From contig UQKD01000006.1 of assembly GCA_900541585.1 (NCBI GenBank), positions 62,001 through 126,000 on the forward strand: DNA of 64,000 nt, given 5' to 3'. A program made the translations under genes and the position numbers. The notes beneath the pieces are model-generated. The model made no database searches. It was not told the origin of the DNA and worked only from the letters and a program-made list of their open reading frames with translations. Below, piece by piece: positions 44,146 through 55,185 of the stretch. Position 1 is the first letter of the stretch. Each line of letters opens with the position of its first letter. The stretch is from an uncultured Alistipes sp. (GTDB lineage: Bacteria > Bacteroidota > Bacteroidia > Bacteroidales > Rikenellaceae).

Positions 44146-46056
44146 ATGAAGCGCCTGCTCCATACGCCGCTGGCACTGCTCGTGTGGCGCATCGCACTGC
44201 TCTACGCGGTGCTGATGCTCTGCCGCGCGGCGTTCTGGATCTACAACGCCGCCCTGCTCGGTCCGCTGACGTGGGGTGAGCTGGGACCGCTGCTGGCCGG
44301 AGCGTTGAAATTCGACACGGCGTCGGTCGTCTATGCCGACGGCGTATTCATCCTGCTGTCGCTCGTGCCCCTGCACCTGCGCGAACGGCGCTGGTACCGG
44401 GGCATGCTGTTCTGGTATTACGTGGTCGTCAACGCCGTGCTGGTCGCGGCCGCGAACCTCGCCGACACGGTCTATTTCCGCTACACGCAGAAGCGCTTCA
44501 CGGCCGATGAAATCTTCTTCGCCGACAACGACAACTCGTTGCAGTTAGTCGGTAAATTCATGGCCGAGAACTGGTATCTCGTGCTGCTGTGGGCGGGACT
44601 CGTGACGCTGCTGGCGTGGGGTTACCGGCGCCGGGTGCGGGAAGAGAGCCTCTTCAGCCGCGGCTGGGCCTACTACGCCGGCGGCACGATCGTCTTCGTC
44701 CTGGCGGCGGGGCTGAGCGTCGCCGGGATGCGCGGCGGCATGACCCGCATGACCCGTCCGATCACCCTTTCCAACGCCACGCTCTACACCGCCGACAGCG
44801 GCAAAGCCAACCTGATTTTAAGCAACCCGTTCTGCATCCTGCGCACCGTCGGCAGCGCGGGAAGCGTCAAATACAAAAAGCAGTTCACCCCCGAGGAGCT
44901 GCCGCGGCATTTTACGCCCGTACACCGGCCCGCCGACAGCGCAGCCGTGGACCTCACGGGACGCAACGTCATGGTTTTCATCATGGAGAGCATGTCGGCC
45001 GAACACTCCGCATTCCTCCATCCGGAACTCTACGCCGATCTCCCGGAAAAGGGCTTCACGCCCTTCCTCGACTCGCTGATGCGCAACGGACTGGTGTTCA
45101 AACGGATGTACGCCAACGGCACACGGTCCATCCAGGCCATGCCTTCGGTGCTGGGAAGCATCCCCTCGTTCCGCACGCCGTTCGTGCTGATGCCGCAGTC
45201 GTTGGGCGAGAGCCGCCAGCTGCCCGCCATGCTGGCGGACAAGGGCTATGCGACTGCCTTCTTCTGCGGCTCGGAACGCGGCTCAATGGGCTTCGGGGCC
45301 TATGCCCGTTCGGCAGGCGTCGAGCGGCTGGTGAGCCGCGAGGACTACGAGGCGAAGCACGGCACGGGGGATTTCGACGGCTACTGGGGCATCTGGGACG
45401 AAGAGTTCCTGCAATTCACGGGCGAGGAGCTGGCGGCGATGCCCGAACCCTTCTTCGCCGCGCTGTTCACCCTCTCGTCGCACCACCCGTTCATCGTACC
45501 CGAAAAGTACGCCGCGACGCTGCCCGATGGCTACACCCGGATTCACAAGGGCGTGGCCTACGACGACCGGGCGTTCCGCCTCTTTTTCGAACGCTTCGGC
45601 GGCGAGGAGTGGTTCCGCCGCACGATCTTCGTCTTCGTCGCCGACCACGTGTCGTCGGAGAAATTCGCGGAGGAGACGCGCTCCTACCCGGGCAACATGC
45701 ATATCATCGGCTTCATCTACACCCCCGACGGCGCACTGCGGGGCGAGGTCGGCGAGGTCACGCAGCAACTGGATATCATGCCCACGGTGCTGGGCCTCGT
45801 GGGCAACACCGAGCCCTACTTCGCTTTCGGGCGCGACGTGCTGAACGAACCGCAGCGACCCCGCTGGTCGGTCAGCTACGACGGGCGGTTCCGTGCGCTG
45901 ACCGGCGAAGGCGCGGTCGTGCTCGACGATTCGGACATGGATGTGCAGGAATGCCCGGCCACCCCGGCCGCCGACAGTCTGGCACAGAATTTCCGGGCGC
46001 TGGTCCAGCAGTATTACACCCATATCGAGAAAAAGAGCTATACGGCAAATGATTGA
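44146..46056 (+). CDS. LTA-synthase-like sulfatase-fold membrane transferase
   Basis: 636 residues with five N-terminal transmembrane segments (to about residue 195), then an extracytoplasmic alkaline-phosphatase-superfamily domain. Metal and active-site features are VFIMESMSAEHS (Glu ligand), ANGTRSIQAMPSVLGSIPS with the likely catalytic Thr near 325, LSSHHPF and FVADHVSSEKF (Asp-His ligands). Family members transfer phosphoglycerol or phosphoethanolamine to glycans or lipids. In a Gram-negative cell the target is probably an envelope glycolipid or polysaccharide. The last eight bases overlap the start of the DUF2156-GNAT gene, so the two are translationally coupled. Confidence 0.88.
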   Translation: MKRLLHTPLALLVWRIALLYAVLMLCRAAFWIYNAALLGPLTWGELGPLLAGALKFDTASVVYADGVFILLSLVPLHLRERRWYRGMLFWYYVVVNAVLVAAANLADTVYFRYTQKRFTADEIFFADNDNSLQLVGKFMAENWYLVLLWAGLVTLLAWGYRRRVREESLFSRGWAYYAGGTIVFVLAAGLSVAGMRGGMTRMTRPITLSNATLYTADSGKANLILSNPFCILRTVGSAGSVKYKKQFTPEELPRHFTPVHRPADSAAVDLTGRNVMVFIMESMSAEHSAFLHPELYADLPEKGFTPFLDSLMRNGLVFKRMYANGTRSIQAMPSVLGSIPSFRTPFVLMPQSLGESRQLPAMLADKGYATAFFCGSERGSMGFGAYARSAGVERLVSREDYEAKHGTGDFDGYWGIWDEEFLQFTGEELAAMPEPFFAALFTLSSHHPFIVPEKYAATLPDGYTRIHKGVAYDDRAFRLFFERFGGEEWFRRTIFVFVADHVSSEKFAEETRSYPGNMHIIGFIYTPDGALRGEVGEVTQQLDIMPTVLGLVGNTEPYFAFGRDVLNEPQRPRWSVSYDGRFRALTGEGAVVLDDSDMDVQECPATPAADSLAQNFRALVQQYYTHIEKKSYTAND

Positions 46057-47434
46057 ATTCAAACCCGTGCGCCTCGAAGACCGGGCGGTCATCGAGCGTT
46101 ATACCATGCCCTCGGGCATCTGCAACTGCGACCTCGCCTTCGCCAACATGTACTGCTGGCAGGCGGTGTTCCACAGCGCGTGGGCCGAGATCGGCGGATT
46201 TTTGGTGATCCGCTTCCAGATCGACGGCGGCGAGCGCATCGGCTACATGCAGCCCGTCGGCGAGGGCGATTTCGGCCCGATCCTCCCCCTCCTGCGCGAG
46301 GACGCCCACGCCCACGGACAGCGGCTGCGGATCATCGGCCTGACGGACGAGGGCCGCGACACGATCCGCCGGGTCGTTCCCTGCCATTTCGCGTTCGAGT
46401 CGGACCGCGCGCTGGAGGATTACGTCTACTCGGCCGACGATCTTCGCAACCTCGCCGGACGCCGCTATCAACCCAAGCGCAACCACATCAACCGCTTTAC
46501 TTCCGAATATCCCGACTACCGCTACGAGGAGCTGACGCCCGACCGCTTCGGGGAGTGCATGGCCCTCGAACGCGAATGGCGCAAGGCCCACGAAGGGCAC
46601 ACCTCGGAACTGTGCGCCGAACAGCGGGCCATGCAGCGGGCCTTCGAGCATTTCGAAGAATTGGGGCTTATAGGCGGCTGCATCTACGTCGGCGACCGTT
46701 TGGCGGCTTTCACCTACGGCTCGGCGGTCAACGACCATACGTTCGACACCCACGTCGAGAAGGCCGACACGGAGTTCGACGGCGCCTTCACCGTCATCAA
46801 CAAACTCTTCGCGCAGCACCTCCCCGAGCGTTTCACGCTGATCAACCGCGAGGAGGACCTCGGGCTGGACGGACTGCGGCAGGCCAAACTCTCCTACCAC
46901 CCGGCGTTCCTCCAGCACAAATTCACGGCGATCTGCATGCACCCCGACGAGTTGGCCTGCAAAGACCTTTGGATGAAGGCCTTCGGCGACGACGAACAGT
47001 TCGCCGACTCGTTCATCATGCGCTATTACTCCCGCCGCCGGATGCTGACGGCCGAGGCCGAAGGCCGCACGGCGGCGATGCTCCACCTGCTGCCGTTCCG
47101 GACGGAGCTGGGCCGCACGACCTATATCTACGGCGTAGCGACGGACCCCGCGTTCCGGGGACGCGGACTGGCCTCGCAGCTCATGCGCGAAGCGATGCGG
47201 CTCATCGCGGACCGCGGCGACGACGCGGCGTTCCTCATCCCGACGCCCGGCAAGGAGTGGCTCCGGGAATTTTACGGACGCTTCGGCTTCGCAGGCGACG
47301 TTCCGACGGAGTTCGTTTCCGCGGACCGCTTCGACTTCGGCACGGGCGACGCGGCCGCCGACCGGGCGATGGTCTGGCGGCGCACCCCGGAAGGGCCGCT
47401 CCCCGAACAGCTCACCGCCTCCTGGCATTCATAG
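46049..47434 (+). CDS. DUF2156 - GNAT acetyltransferase fusion
   Basis: 461 residues. Residues 1-295 match DUF2156 (the C-terminal aminoacyl-phosphatidylglycerol synthase fold, itself two GNAT-like halves): FKPVRLEDRAVIERYTMPSG, ANMYCWQAVF, RYQPKRNHINRFTSEYPDYR and FTLINREEDLGLDGLRQAKL. Residues of about 310-461 are a separate GNAT domain with YIYGVATDPAFRGRGLASQL, the acetyl-CoA-binding motif, and FYGRFGFAG. It may transfer an amino-acyl or acyl group to an envelope lipid or sugar. The overlap with the upstream transferase gene suggests both act on one substrate; that is inference. Confidence 0.8.
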   Translation: MIEFKPVRLEDRAVIERYTMPSGICNCDLAFANMYCWQAVFHSAWAEIGGFLVIRFQIDGGERIGYMQPVGEGDFGPILPLLREDAHAHGQRLRIIGLTDEGRDTIRRVVPCHFAFESDRALEDYVYSADDLRNLAGRRYQPKRNHINRFTSEYPDYRYEELTPDRFGECMALEREWRKAHEGHTSELCAEQRAMQRAFEHFEELGLIGGCIYVGDRLAAFTYGSAVNDHTFDTHVEKADTEFDGAFTVINKLFAQHLPERFTLINREEDLGLDGLRQAKLSYHPAFLQHKFTAICMHPDELACKDLWMKAFGDDEQFADSFIMRYYSRRRMLTAEAEGRTAAMLHLLPFRTELGRTTYIYGVATDPAFRGRGLASQLMREAMRLIADRGDDAAFLIPTPGKEWLREFYGRFGFAGDVPTEFVSADRFDFGTGDAAADRAMVWRRTPEGPLPEQLTASWHS

Positions 47435-47439
47435 CCCGG

Positions 47440-47467
47440 GACTCTCCTCCGCGAGAGTCTTTTTTTT
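47440..47467 (+). terminator. Intrinsic terminator after the DUF2156-GNAT gene
   Basis: A 7-bp stem (GACTCTC with GAGAGTC, 47440-47446 and 47453-47459) followed by eight T residues; strong. Confidence 0.88.
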
Positions 47468-47821
47468 GCCTGCGCCGGAATCCGCCCCACCCTGCTGCTC
47501 CCGACGCAGGCGACAGCCTGCTCCGAACGGCCGGAACCGGTTCCGGCAACACCTCCGGTTCCGCCCGGCACTCGTCTTCGCCACACCGTTTTCCGCCCGG
47601 CCGTCGCCGAAAAAACAGCCATCCGACAGTTTCGTTTCATAACCATTCCATAAATCAAGGACAACGAAAAAGAGATAAAAGGGAAATACTTAATCTTTCA
47701 AGCGAAACATGAGCAATATTTAAAATTTTTTATTTGCAAAAAAAGTCCTCCGATTTTGTTTTTTAATAAAATAAGTTTAATTTTGAAATACGTTCGAAAC
47801 ACAATCGAAACTAATTTAAGT

Positions 47822-47829
47822 TATATTTG
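47822..47829 (+). promoter_or_regulatory. -7 box for the second Sus-like locus
   Basis: TATATTTG matches TAnnTTTG in AT-rich sequence; no clear TTTG at -33, so an activator may be needed. Confidence 0.45.
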
Positions 47830-48029
47830 AAAAGTTTTTCAGACAGGAGCGACAGCGCTAAACAGATGGTTACCATATATATAATGGGAGACGGGAAGGC
47901 CGGCAGGGCGACAAACGGGGACTTCGGGACGGAGTTCCCGGCCGGAAATTTCCGGGCCTCTACGGCTCTCGGATAACCGGTAATTACAAAATCGCATACA
48001 AATAAAAAAATATAAAACAAGGACTAAAA

Positions 48030-50006
48030 ATGAAAAATGTAATAAAGTATTTGTTGCTGGGACTCATCGTCGTCTCGCAATTTTTCGCCTGCGGCGGCAG
48101 CGATGACAACAAGACGCCCGCAGACAATTTCGACGTGCAATTCACGGTTCCGGGATCGGTAGACGTCACCGAAGGCGGCGAGTGCACGTTCGCCGTAACC
48201 GGTGGGGGGGGGAAATCGCCCCTAACCACTGACACATTCATTCTTGAGTCGGACGCAGGCATCTCCTATGTCTGCCCCATCATCAACACCTCTTCCGAAA
48301 GTTTCACCGTACGCCTGGCCGACGGGTGTGAAACGGGTTACTACAAAGTCTTCGTCAAAAGGGACACGCGCAAAAAATCGTTCGGAAGAATCTACATCAA
48401 CATCGTCGAGGACATAGGTTTCGAACCGGATGCGGGCACCACGGTCTACGGGATCGTGTCGTCGGCCGGCGTCGGCGTGAAAAACGTCGTAGTGTCCGAC
48501 GGCGCGGAAGTGACCGTCACGAACGAGGAAGGCATCTACCAGCTCAAATCGGCCAAGAAATGGGGATATGTCTTCATCTCCGTTCCGAGCGGCTACGAAG
48601 TTCCGTGCGACGGCGTGCTCCCGCAGTTCCACCGCGCGCTCAAAAACAGCCCCAGTGTCGTCGAAAGAGCCGATTTCAAACTCGAAAAGGTCGACGGCCA
48701 GGACTCCTACAAAATCTTCATGCTCGGCGACATGCACCTCGCCAACCGCACGAACGACCTCCGGCAGTTCACCGAATTCACCTCCGACCTCACGGACTAC
48801 ATGACCCGCCACAAGGGCGAGAAGATGTATGCGCTCACCCTCGGAGACATGACCTGGGATCTCTATTGGTATTCGAACAGCTACTATTTCCCCCAATACC
48901 TGAACACCATCAACAGCCAGGTCAAGGATCTGCCGATCTTCCACACCATGGGCAACCATGACAACGACTTCAAGACCACGTCGGACTACGATGCGGCGGT
49001 CAAGTACGTGGATCAGATCTGCCCGACCTACTACTCGTTCAACATCGGCAAGATCCATTATGTCGTCATGGACGATATCGATTGCAGCGGCTACGACGGA
49101 ACCGATTCCCGCAATTATGTCAAGAGCCTCTCCGGCGAGCAGCTGGACTGGCTGGCGAAAGACCTGTCGTACGTAGCCAAGACAACCCCCGTCGTCGTTG
49201 CAATGCATGCGCAGGTATTCTATCCGACCACGACGGGATTCAAGATCGACCACGATTCGGCCAATACCCAGCGGCTTTTCGACATCCTCGACGGATATAC
49301 GGTCCATTTCGTGACGGGGCATACCCACATGACCTTCAACGTAACGCCCGACGCCTCGATCGTAGGCGGGCGGAACTTCCGGGAGCACAACTCCGGTTCG
49401 GTATGCGCTTCATGGTGGTGGTCCGGCAACCTTACGTCCGGAGTTCATGTCGGGACCGACGGAACCCCGGGCGGCTACGGCATCTGGGACATTTCCGGGA
49501 CCGATTTAAAATGGCTGTACAAATCGACGGGCTGGCCCGAAGAGTACCAGTTCCGCAGCTACGACCTCAACAACGTGCATTTTTCGATGGACGACGTGCC
49601 GCTGATGCCCGCGGACGTACCCGCCTCGGTGAAGAAAGTCTATCAGCAATACGTCGACGCCTATCCGCAGAACAGCAACAACGAGGTGCTGATCAACATC
49701 TGGAACTGGAATTCGGACTGGACGCTGAACGTCACCGACGAAAACCACAAGACGCTGCCCTACACCGAAGTTTGGGCCTACGACCCGCTCCATATCGCGG
49801 CGCTTTCGGTCAAGCGGTTCAACAATGCGGGACTCAAGTCGACGCCGTCGTTCGTCACCTCGAAGTTTACGCACTTCTTCAAGGTGAAGGCGGACAATCC
49901 GGACACCGACCTGGTGATCACCGTCAAGGACGAATTCGAAAACGAGTGGACCGAAAACATGCAGCGGCCGAAAGCATTCTCCACGGATGCCTACAAACGC
50001 AAATGA
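48030..50006 (+). CDS. Calcineurin-like metallophosphoesterase lipoprotein
   Basis: 658 residues with a lipobox at Cys21 (SQFFACGGSDDN), probably surface-exposed. An N-terminal beta-sandwich (about 30-125) is followed by a carboxypeptidase-like domain (TTVYGIVSSAGVGVKNVVVS) of the calcineurin N-terminal type. The phosphoesterase core shows all dimetal motifs: FMLGDMHLA (Asp, His; near 231), LTLGDMTWD, MGNHDND, AMHAQVF and VTGHTHM (near 429). A C-terminal MetallophosC-like beta domain follows (LINIWNWNSDWTLNVTDENH). It probably hydrolyses a phosphomonoester or diester on the imported ligand. It contains a tract of nine G at 48204-48212. The susC gene follows 55 bases downstream. Confidence 0.9.
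   Translation: MKNVIKYLLLGLIVVSQFFACGGSDDNKTPADNFDVQFTVPGSVDVTEGGECTFAVTGGGGKSPLTTDTFILESDAGISYVCPIINTSSESFTVRLADGCETGYYKVFVKRDTRKKSFGRIYINIVEDIGFEPDAGTTVYGIVSSAGVGVKNVVVSDGAEVTVTNEEGIYQLKSAKKWGYVFISVPSGYEVPCDGVLPQFHRALKNSPSVVERADFKLEKVDGQDSYKIFMLGDMHLANRTNDLRQFTEFTSDLTDYMTRHKGEKMYALTLGDMTWDLYWYSNSYYFPQYLNTINSQVKDLPIFHTMGNHDNDFKTTSDYDAAVKYVDQICPTYYSFNIGKIHYVVMDDIDCSGYDGTDSRNYVKSLSGEQLDWLAKDLSYVAKTTPVVVAMHAQVFYPTTTGFKIDHDSANTQRLFDILDGYTVHFVTGHTHMTFNVTPDASIVGGRNFREHNSGSVCASWWWSGNLTSGVHVGTDGTPGGYGIWDISGTDLKWLYKSTGWPEEYQFRSYDLNNVHFSMDDVPLMPADVPASVKKVYQQYVDAYPQNSNNEVLINIWNWNSDWTLNVTDENHKTLPYTEVWAYDPLHIAALSVKRFNNAGLKSTPSFVTSKFTHFFKVKADNPDTDLVITVKDEFENEWTENMQRPKAFSTDAYKRK
48204..48212 (+). repeat. 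Poly-G tract (9 G) in coding sequence
   Basis: Encodes three glycines after the Gly at residue 58 of the phosphoesterase. Loss of one G leads to TAA after four more codons, and gain of one leads to TGA after about seven, so the tract could act as an on/off switch. Confidence 0.7.
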
Positions 50007-50061
50007 TCTTCGCCACATACCAACCACAATCACCATTCACTAACCAACAAACACAGATCTT

Positions 50062-53000
50062 ATGAGAGTATTTAGACCATTGGTTCTATCTCTGCTTCTG
50101 GTATTGGGAGGGGGACTAACAGCCCTTTCAGCCCAAAACAGAGAGGTATCGGGAAAAGTCCTCGATGCCAATCAACAGCCGCTTGTGGGAGTAGCCGTTC
50201 TGGTCGATGGTACGACCAAAGGCGTTACAACTTCCGAAAACGGCAGCTTCAAAATCCAGGTTCCTTCGGGGGAAACCGTTCTTCATGTCACCTGTCTGGG
50301 CTACCTGCCCCAGAAAGTGACGGTCCCCTCAAGCCGGAACAGCATCACGATCTACCTGCAGGAGGATGCCATCATGCTCGATGAAACCGTCGTAATCGGC
50401 TACGGCACGCAGAAAAAGGTCAACCTGACCGGTGCCGTTGCAACCGTAGGGAGCAAAGAGCTCGAAAACCGCGTCACCCATTCGCTGGGCAGCATGTTGC
50501 AGGGTTCCGTAGCGGGTCTCAACATCACCACCTCTTCGGGTAAACCCGGCAGCACGCCGGCAATCAACATCCGCGGCGTCAACTCGATCAACTCGGCCGA
50601 CCCGCTCGTGCTGATCGACGGCGTGGTGGGCGACCTGAACCGCGTCAACCCCAACGACGTGGAGTCGATCTCGGTCATCAAGGACGCTTCTGCAGCAGCC
50701 GTCTACGGCGCCCGTGCAGCCTTCGGCGTCATCCTGGTCACCACCAAGAACGGTACGGCCCAGGACGGCAAGGCAACGGTGCGTTACAGCGGCCGTTTCG
50801 GCTGGGAGGAGGCCACGACCTCGACCGACTACGAAAACCGCGGTTACTGGTCGGTCTATACGATCAACAAGTTCTGGCAGGCCGACTCCGGAACGAACTA
50901 TGTCAAATACAACGATCACGACATGCAGCAGCTGCTGGCGCGCGTGAACGACAGGACCGAGCATCCCGACCGTCCGTGGGTCGTCGAGGAGATCCGCAAC
51001 GGCCGCAAACAGTGGGTCTACTACGGCAACTACGACTGGTGGGACATGCTCTTCCAGCAGCGGCGGCCCGTGCAGCAGCACAACATTTCGCTCAGCGGCG
51101 GCACGAAGGACATCAAATACCTCGTTTCGGGCGCCTATGACCGCCAGGAAGGTATCCAGCGTGCACATCCCGACGTATATAACAAGTACAACCTGCGTGC
51201 GAAACTCGATTTTCGGATCAACCGGTGGGCGACGCTCTCGAACAACACGTCGTTCTTCTCGTCGAATTACAAGTCTCTGGGAGACGGCAGCGTAGACAAC
51301 ACCATCGCTTACAGCGCCCGCCACGCACTGGCCAACTTCCCCATGAAGAACCCCGACGGATCGTGGCTTTACAGCACGCCGTATCTCGATTACAAGATCG
51401 CCAACGGACGCCACATCCTGCTCAACGAGGGCACGCACCGCAACGTCGACCGCTCGAACGACTTCTCGAACACGACACGCCTGGTCATCACGCCGTTCAA
51501 GACGCTGAGCATCACGGGTGACTTCACCTACCGTCTCTACCAGAACCGCAATACGAGCCGCAGTTCCGCAATGAACTACCGCGAATACCCCGACGGGCCG
51601 CTGCTCGCCTACGACACGGGAGCGGGCATGAACCAGCTCGACGAAGTGGTTCAGACGCGCAACTACTATTCGGCCAACGTCTACGCCAACTACGACGAAA
51701 CGTTCGCAGATGCGCACCATGTGTCGGCAACCGCCGGATTCAACTACGAAACGTGGGCCAGCAAGAACGTCTCGGTGGCAGGCATCAACCTCTCCTCCAT
51801 AAACCTCGACGACCTGAATCTGGCAACGGGATCTCCCACGGAGGGCGCTTACGGCGGCGGCCAGAACGAATACGCCCTGGCAGGCTTCTTCGCCCGTATC
51901 AACTACGACTATAAAGGGCGCTACCTCTTCGAGGTGAGCGGACGCTACGACGGATCGTCACGTTTCGCCCCGGGAAACCGCTGGGGCTTGTTCCCCTCGG
52001 CATCGGCCGGATGGCGCATCTCCGAGGAGCCTTTCTTCGGCAACGCCAAAGACCTGGTGGACAACCTCAAGCTGCGCGCTTCGTTCGGCAGCCTGGGCAA
52101 CCAGAACGTGTCGTCCTACTACACCTACATGCGCCTGATCACGAACCACGATTTCGACAACTACACCTTCGACGGCAGCATAAAGGGCAAATACTCCTCG
52201 CTGGGCGCCCCCGTAGCCTCCGACCTGACGTGGGAAACCGCCCAGCAGTGGGACCTGGGTCTGGATCTCACCATGCTGAACAACCGGCTCAACTTCACCG
52301 GCGACGTCTACATCCGCGACACGAAGGACATGCTGACCGACGGAATGGCGCTGCCCGGCGTATACGGGGCCGATTCGCCCAGCATGAACTCCGCCGAACT
52401 GCGCACGAAGGGCTATGAACTCTCCGTCAGCTGGCGCGACCAGTTCAAACTGGCCGGCAAACCGTTCGAATACAGTGTCGGTTTCAACATCAGCGACTAC
52501 AAGAGCGTCATCACCAAATACGACAACAACCCGAACAAGTCATTGACCAACCTGACAAAGGGAGATTATTACGTCGGCATGGAGATCGGCGAAATCTGGG
52601 GCTTCAAGACCGACGGATTCTTCAAGACCACCGAAGAGGCGCAGGCCTATGCCAAAGAGGTCGACCTGAGCTACAGCTCGGGCCGTCTGACCGGCGGCTG
52701 GCAGGCAGGCGACCTGAAGTTCCTCGACCTGGACGGCAACCACATCTGGGGAGTCGGCAGCGACACCGTGGACGATCCCGGCGACCGGACGATTCTGGGC
52801 AACTCGCTCCCGACGTTCTCCTACGGCATCAACGCCTCGATCCGCTGGATGGGCTTCGACGCTTCGGTCTTCTTCCAGGGAACGGGCAACCACTACTGGT
52901 ACCCCCACGCACAGATGATGCCTTTCTGGGGCTGCTATTCCTATCCCTACCTTTCCTACCTCCCGACGGATTTCCTCGGCAAGGTATGGGCGGAGGACAA

Positions 53001-53334
53001 TACCGACGCCTATTTCCCGCGTGCAAGAGCCTATTCTTCATCGGGAGGCTATCTGAGCAAGGTCAACGACCGTTACCTGCAGAATATCCGCTACCTGCGC
53101 CTGAAGAACCTGACCGTCGGCTACACGATCCCCGCGACCCTCACCAAGAAGGCCGGCATCGACCAGATCCGCATCTATTTCTCGGGCGAGAACCTCTGCT
53201 ACTGGTCGCCGCTCAAAAAGAACTCCAAGTACGTCGATCCCGAAGCGGCCATCAACCGCAGTTCCGACGTGAGCAACAACGCCTACTATCCGTGGGCCAA
53301 GACGTTCATGTTCGGCATCGACATCACCTTCTAA
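50062..53334 (+). CDS. SusC/RagA-type TonB-dependent outer-membrane receptor
   Basis: 1090 residues, full length. A signal peptide (ending LTALSAQ) is followed by a regulatory domain (REVSGKVLDANQQPLVGVAV, CLGYLPQKVTVPSS), the TonB-box region LDETVVIGYGTQKKVNLTGA, and a plug with INIRGVNSINSADPLVLIDG and ARAAFGVILVTTK. The barrel ends in YPWAKTFMFGIDITF. It imports the ligand bound by the SusD protein encoded 18 bases downstream. It is in one operon with the calcineurin-like phosphoesterase and a BACON-domain lipoprotein. The substrate is unknown. Confidence 0.96.
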   Translation: MRVFRPLVLSLLLVLGGGLTALSAQNREVSGKVLDANQQPLVGVAVLVDGTTKGVTTSENGSFKIQVPSGETVLHVTCLGYLPQKVTVPSSRNSITIYLQEDAIMLDETVVIGYGTQKKVNLTGAVATVGSKELENRVTHSLGSMLQGSVAGLNITTSSGKPGSTPAINIRGVNSINSADPLVLIDGVVGDLNRVNPNDVESISVIKDASAAAVYGARAAFGVILVTTKNGTAQDGKATVRYSGRFGWEEATTSTDYENRGYWSVYTINKFWQADSGTNYVKYNDHDMQQLLARVNDRTEHPDRPWVVEEIRNGRKQWVYYGNYDWWDMLFQQRRPVQQHNISLSGGTKDIKYLVSGAYDRQEGIQRAHPDVYNKYNLRAKLDFRINRWATLSNNTSFFSSNYKSLGDGSVDNTIAYSARHALANFPMKNPDGSWLYSTPYLDYKIANGRHILLNEGTHRNVDRSNDFSNTTRLVITPFKTLSITGDFTYRLYQNRNTSRSSAMNYREYPDGPLLAYDTGAGMNQLDEVVQTRNYYSANVYANYDETFADAHHVSATAGFNYETWASKNVSVAGINLSSINLDDLNLATGSPTEGAYGGGQNEYALAGFFARINYDYKGRYLFEVSGRYDGSSRFAPGNRWGLFPSASAGWRISEEPFFGNAKDLVDNLKLRASFGSLGNQNVSSYYTYMRLITNHDFDNYTFDGSIKGKYSSLGAPVASDLTWETAQQWDLGLDLTMLNNRLNFTGDVYIRDTKDMLTDGMALPGVYGADSPSMNSAELRTKGYELSVSWRDQFKLAGKPFEYSVGFNISDYKSVITKYDNNPNKSLTNLTKGDYYVGMEIGEIWGFKTDGFFKTTEEAQAYAKEVDLSYSSGRLTGGWQAGDLKFLDLDGNHIWGVGSDTVDDPGDRTILGNSLPTFSYGINASIRWMGFDASVFFQGTGNHYWYPHAQMMPFWGCYSYPYLSYLPTDFLGKVWAEDNTDAYFPRARAYSSSGGYLSKVNDRYLQNIRYLRLKNLTVGYTIPATLTKKAGIDQIRIYFSGENLCYWSPLKKNSKYVDPEAAINRSSDVSNNAYYPWAKTFMFGIDITF

Positions 53335-53352
53335 TTTCAAAATCCGAATATC

Positions 53353-55158
<1,806 letters not shown>

Positions 55159-55185
55159 GTTGGAAATAACCTAAAAAACAAGATT

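Larger units (their letters stand above)
47435..48029. other. 595-base intergenic region before the second Sus-like locus
   Basis: After the terminator there is a G+C-rich stretch with a hairpin (GCAGGC/GCCTGC, 47506-47521) and a perfect 18-base palindrome at 47530-47547. From about 47700 it becomes very AT-rich. A TATATTTG box at 47822-47829 is the likely promoter -7 element for the phosphoesterase gene, leaving a leader of about 195 bases. No small gene could be supported on either strand. Confidence 0.6.

Noticed and set aside
47811..48020. Small minus-strand frame of 69 codons upstream of the phosphoesterase gene
   Set aside because: Lies in AT-rich promoter sequence with no ribosome-binding site or family similarity, and overlaps the likely promoter.
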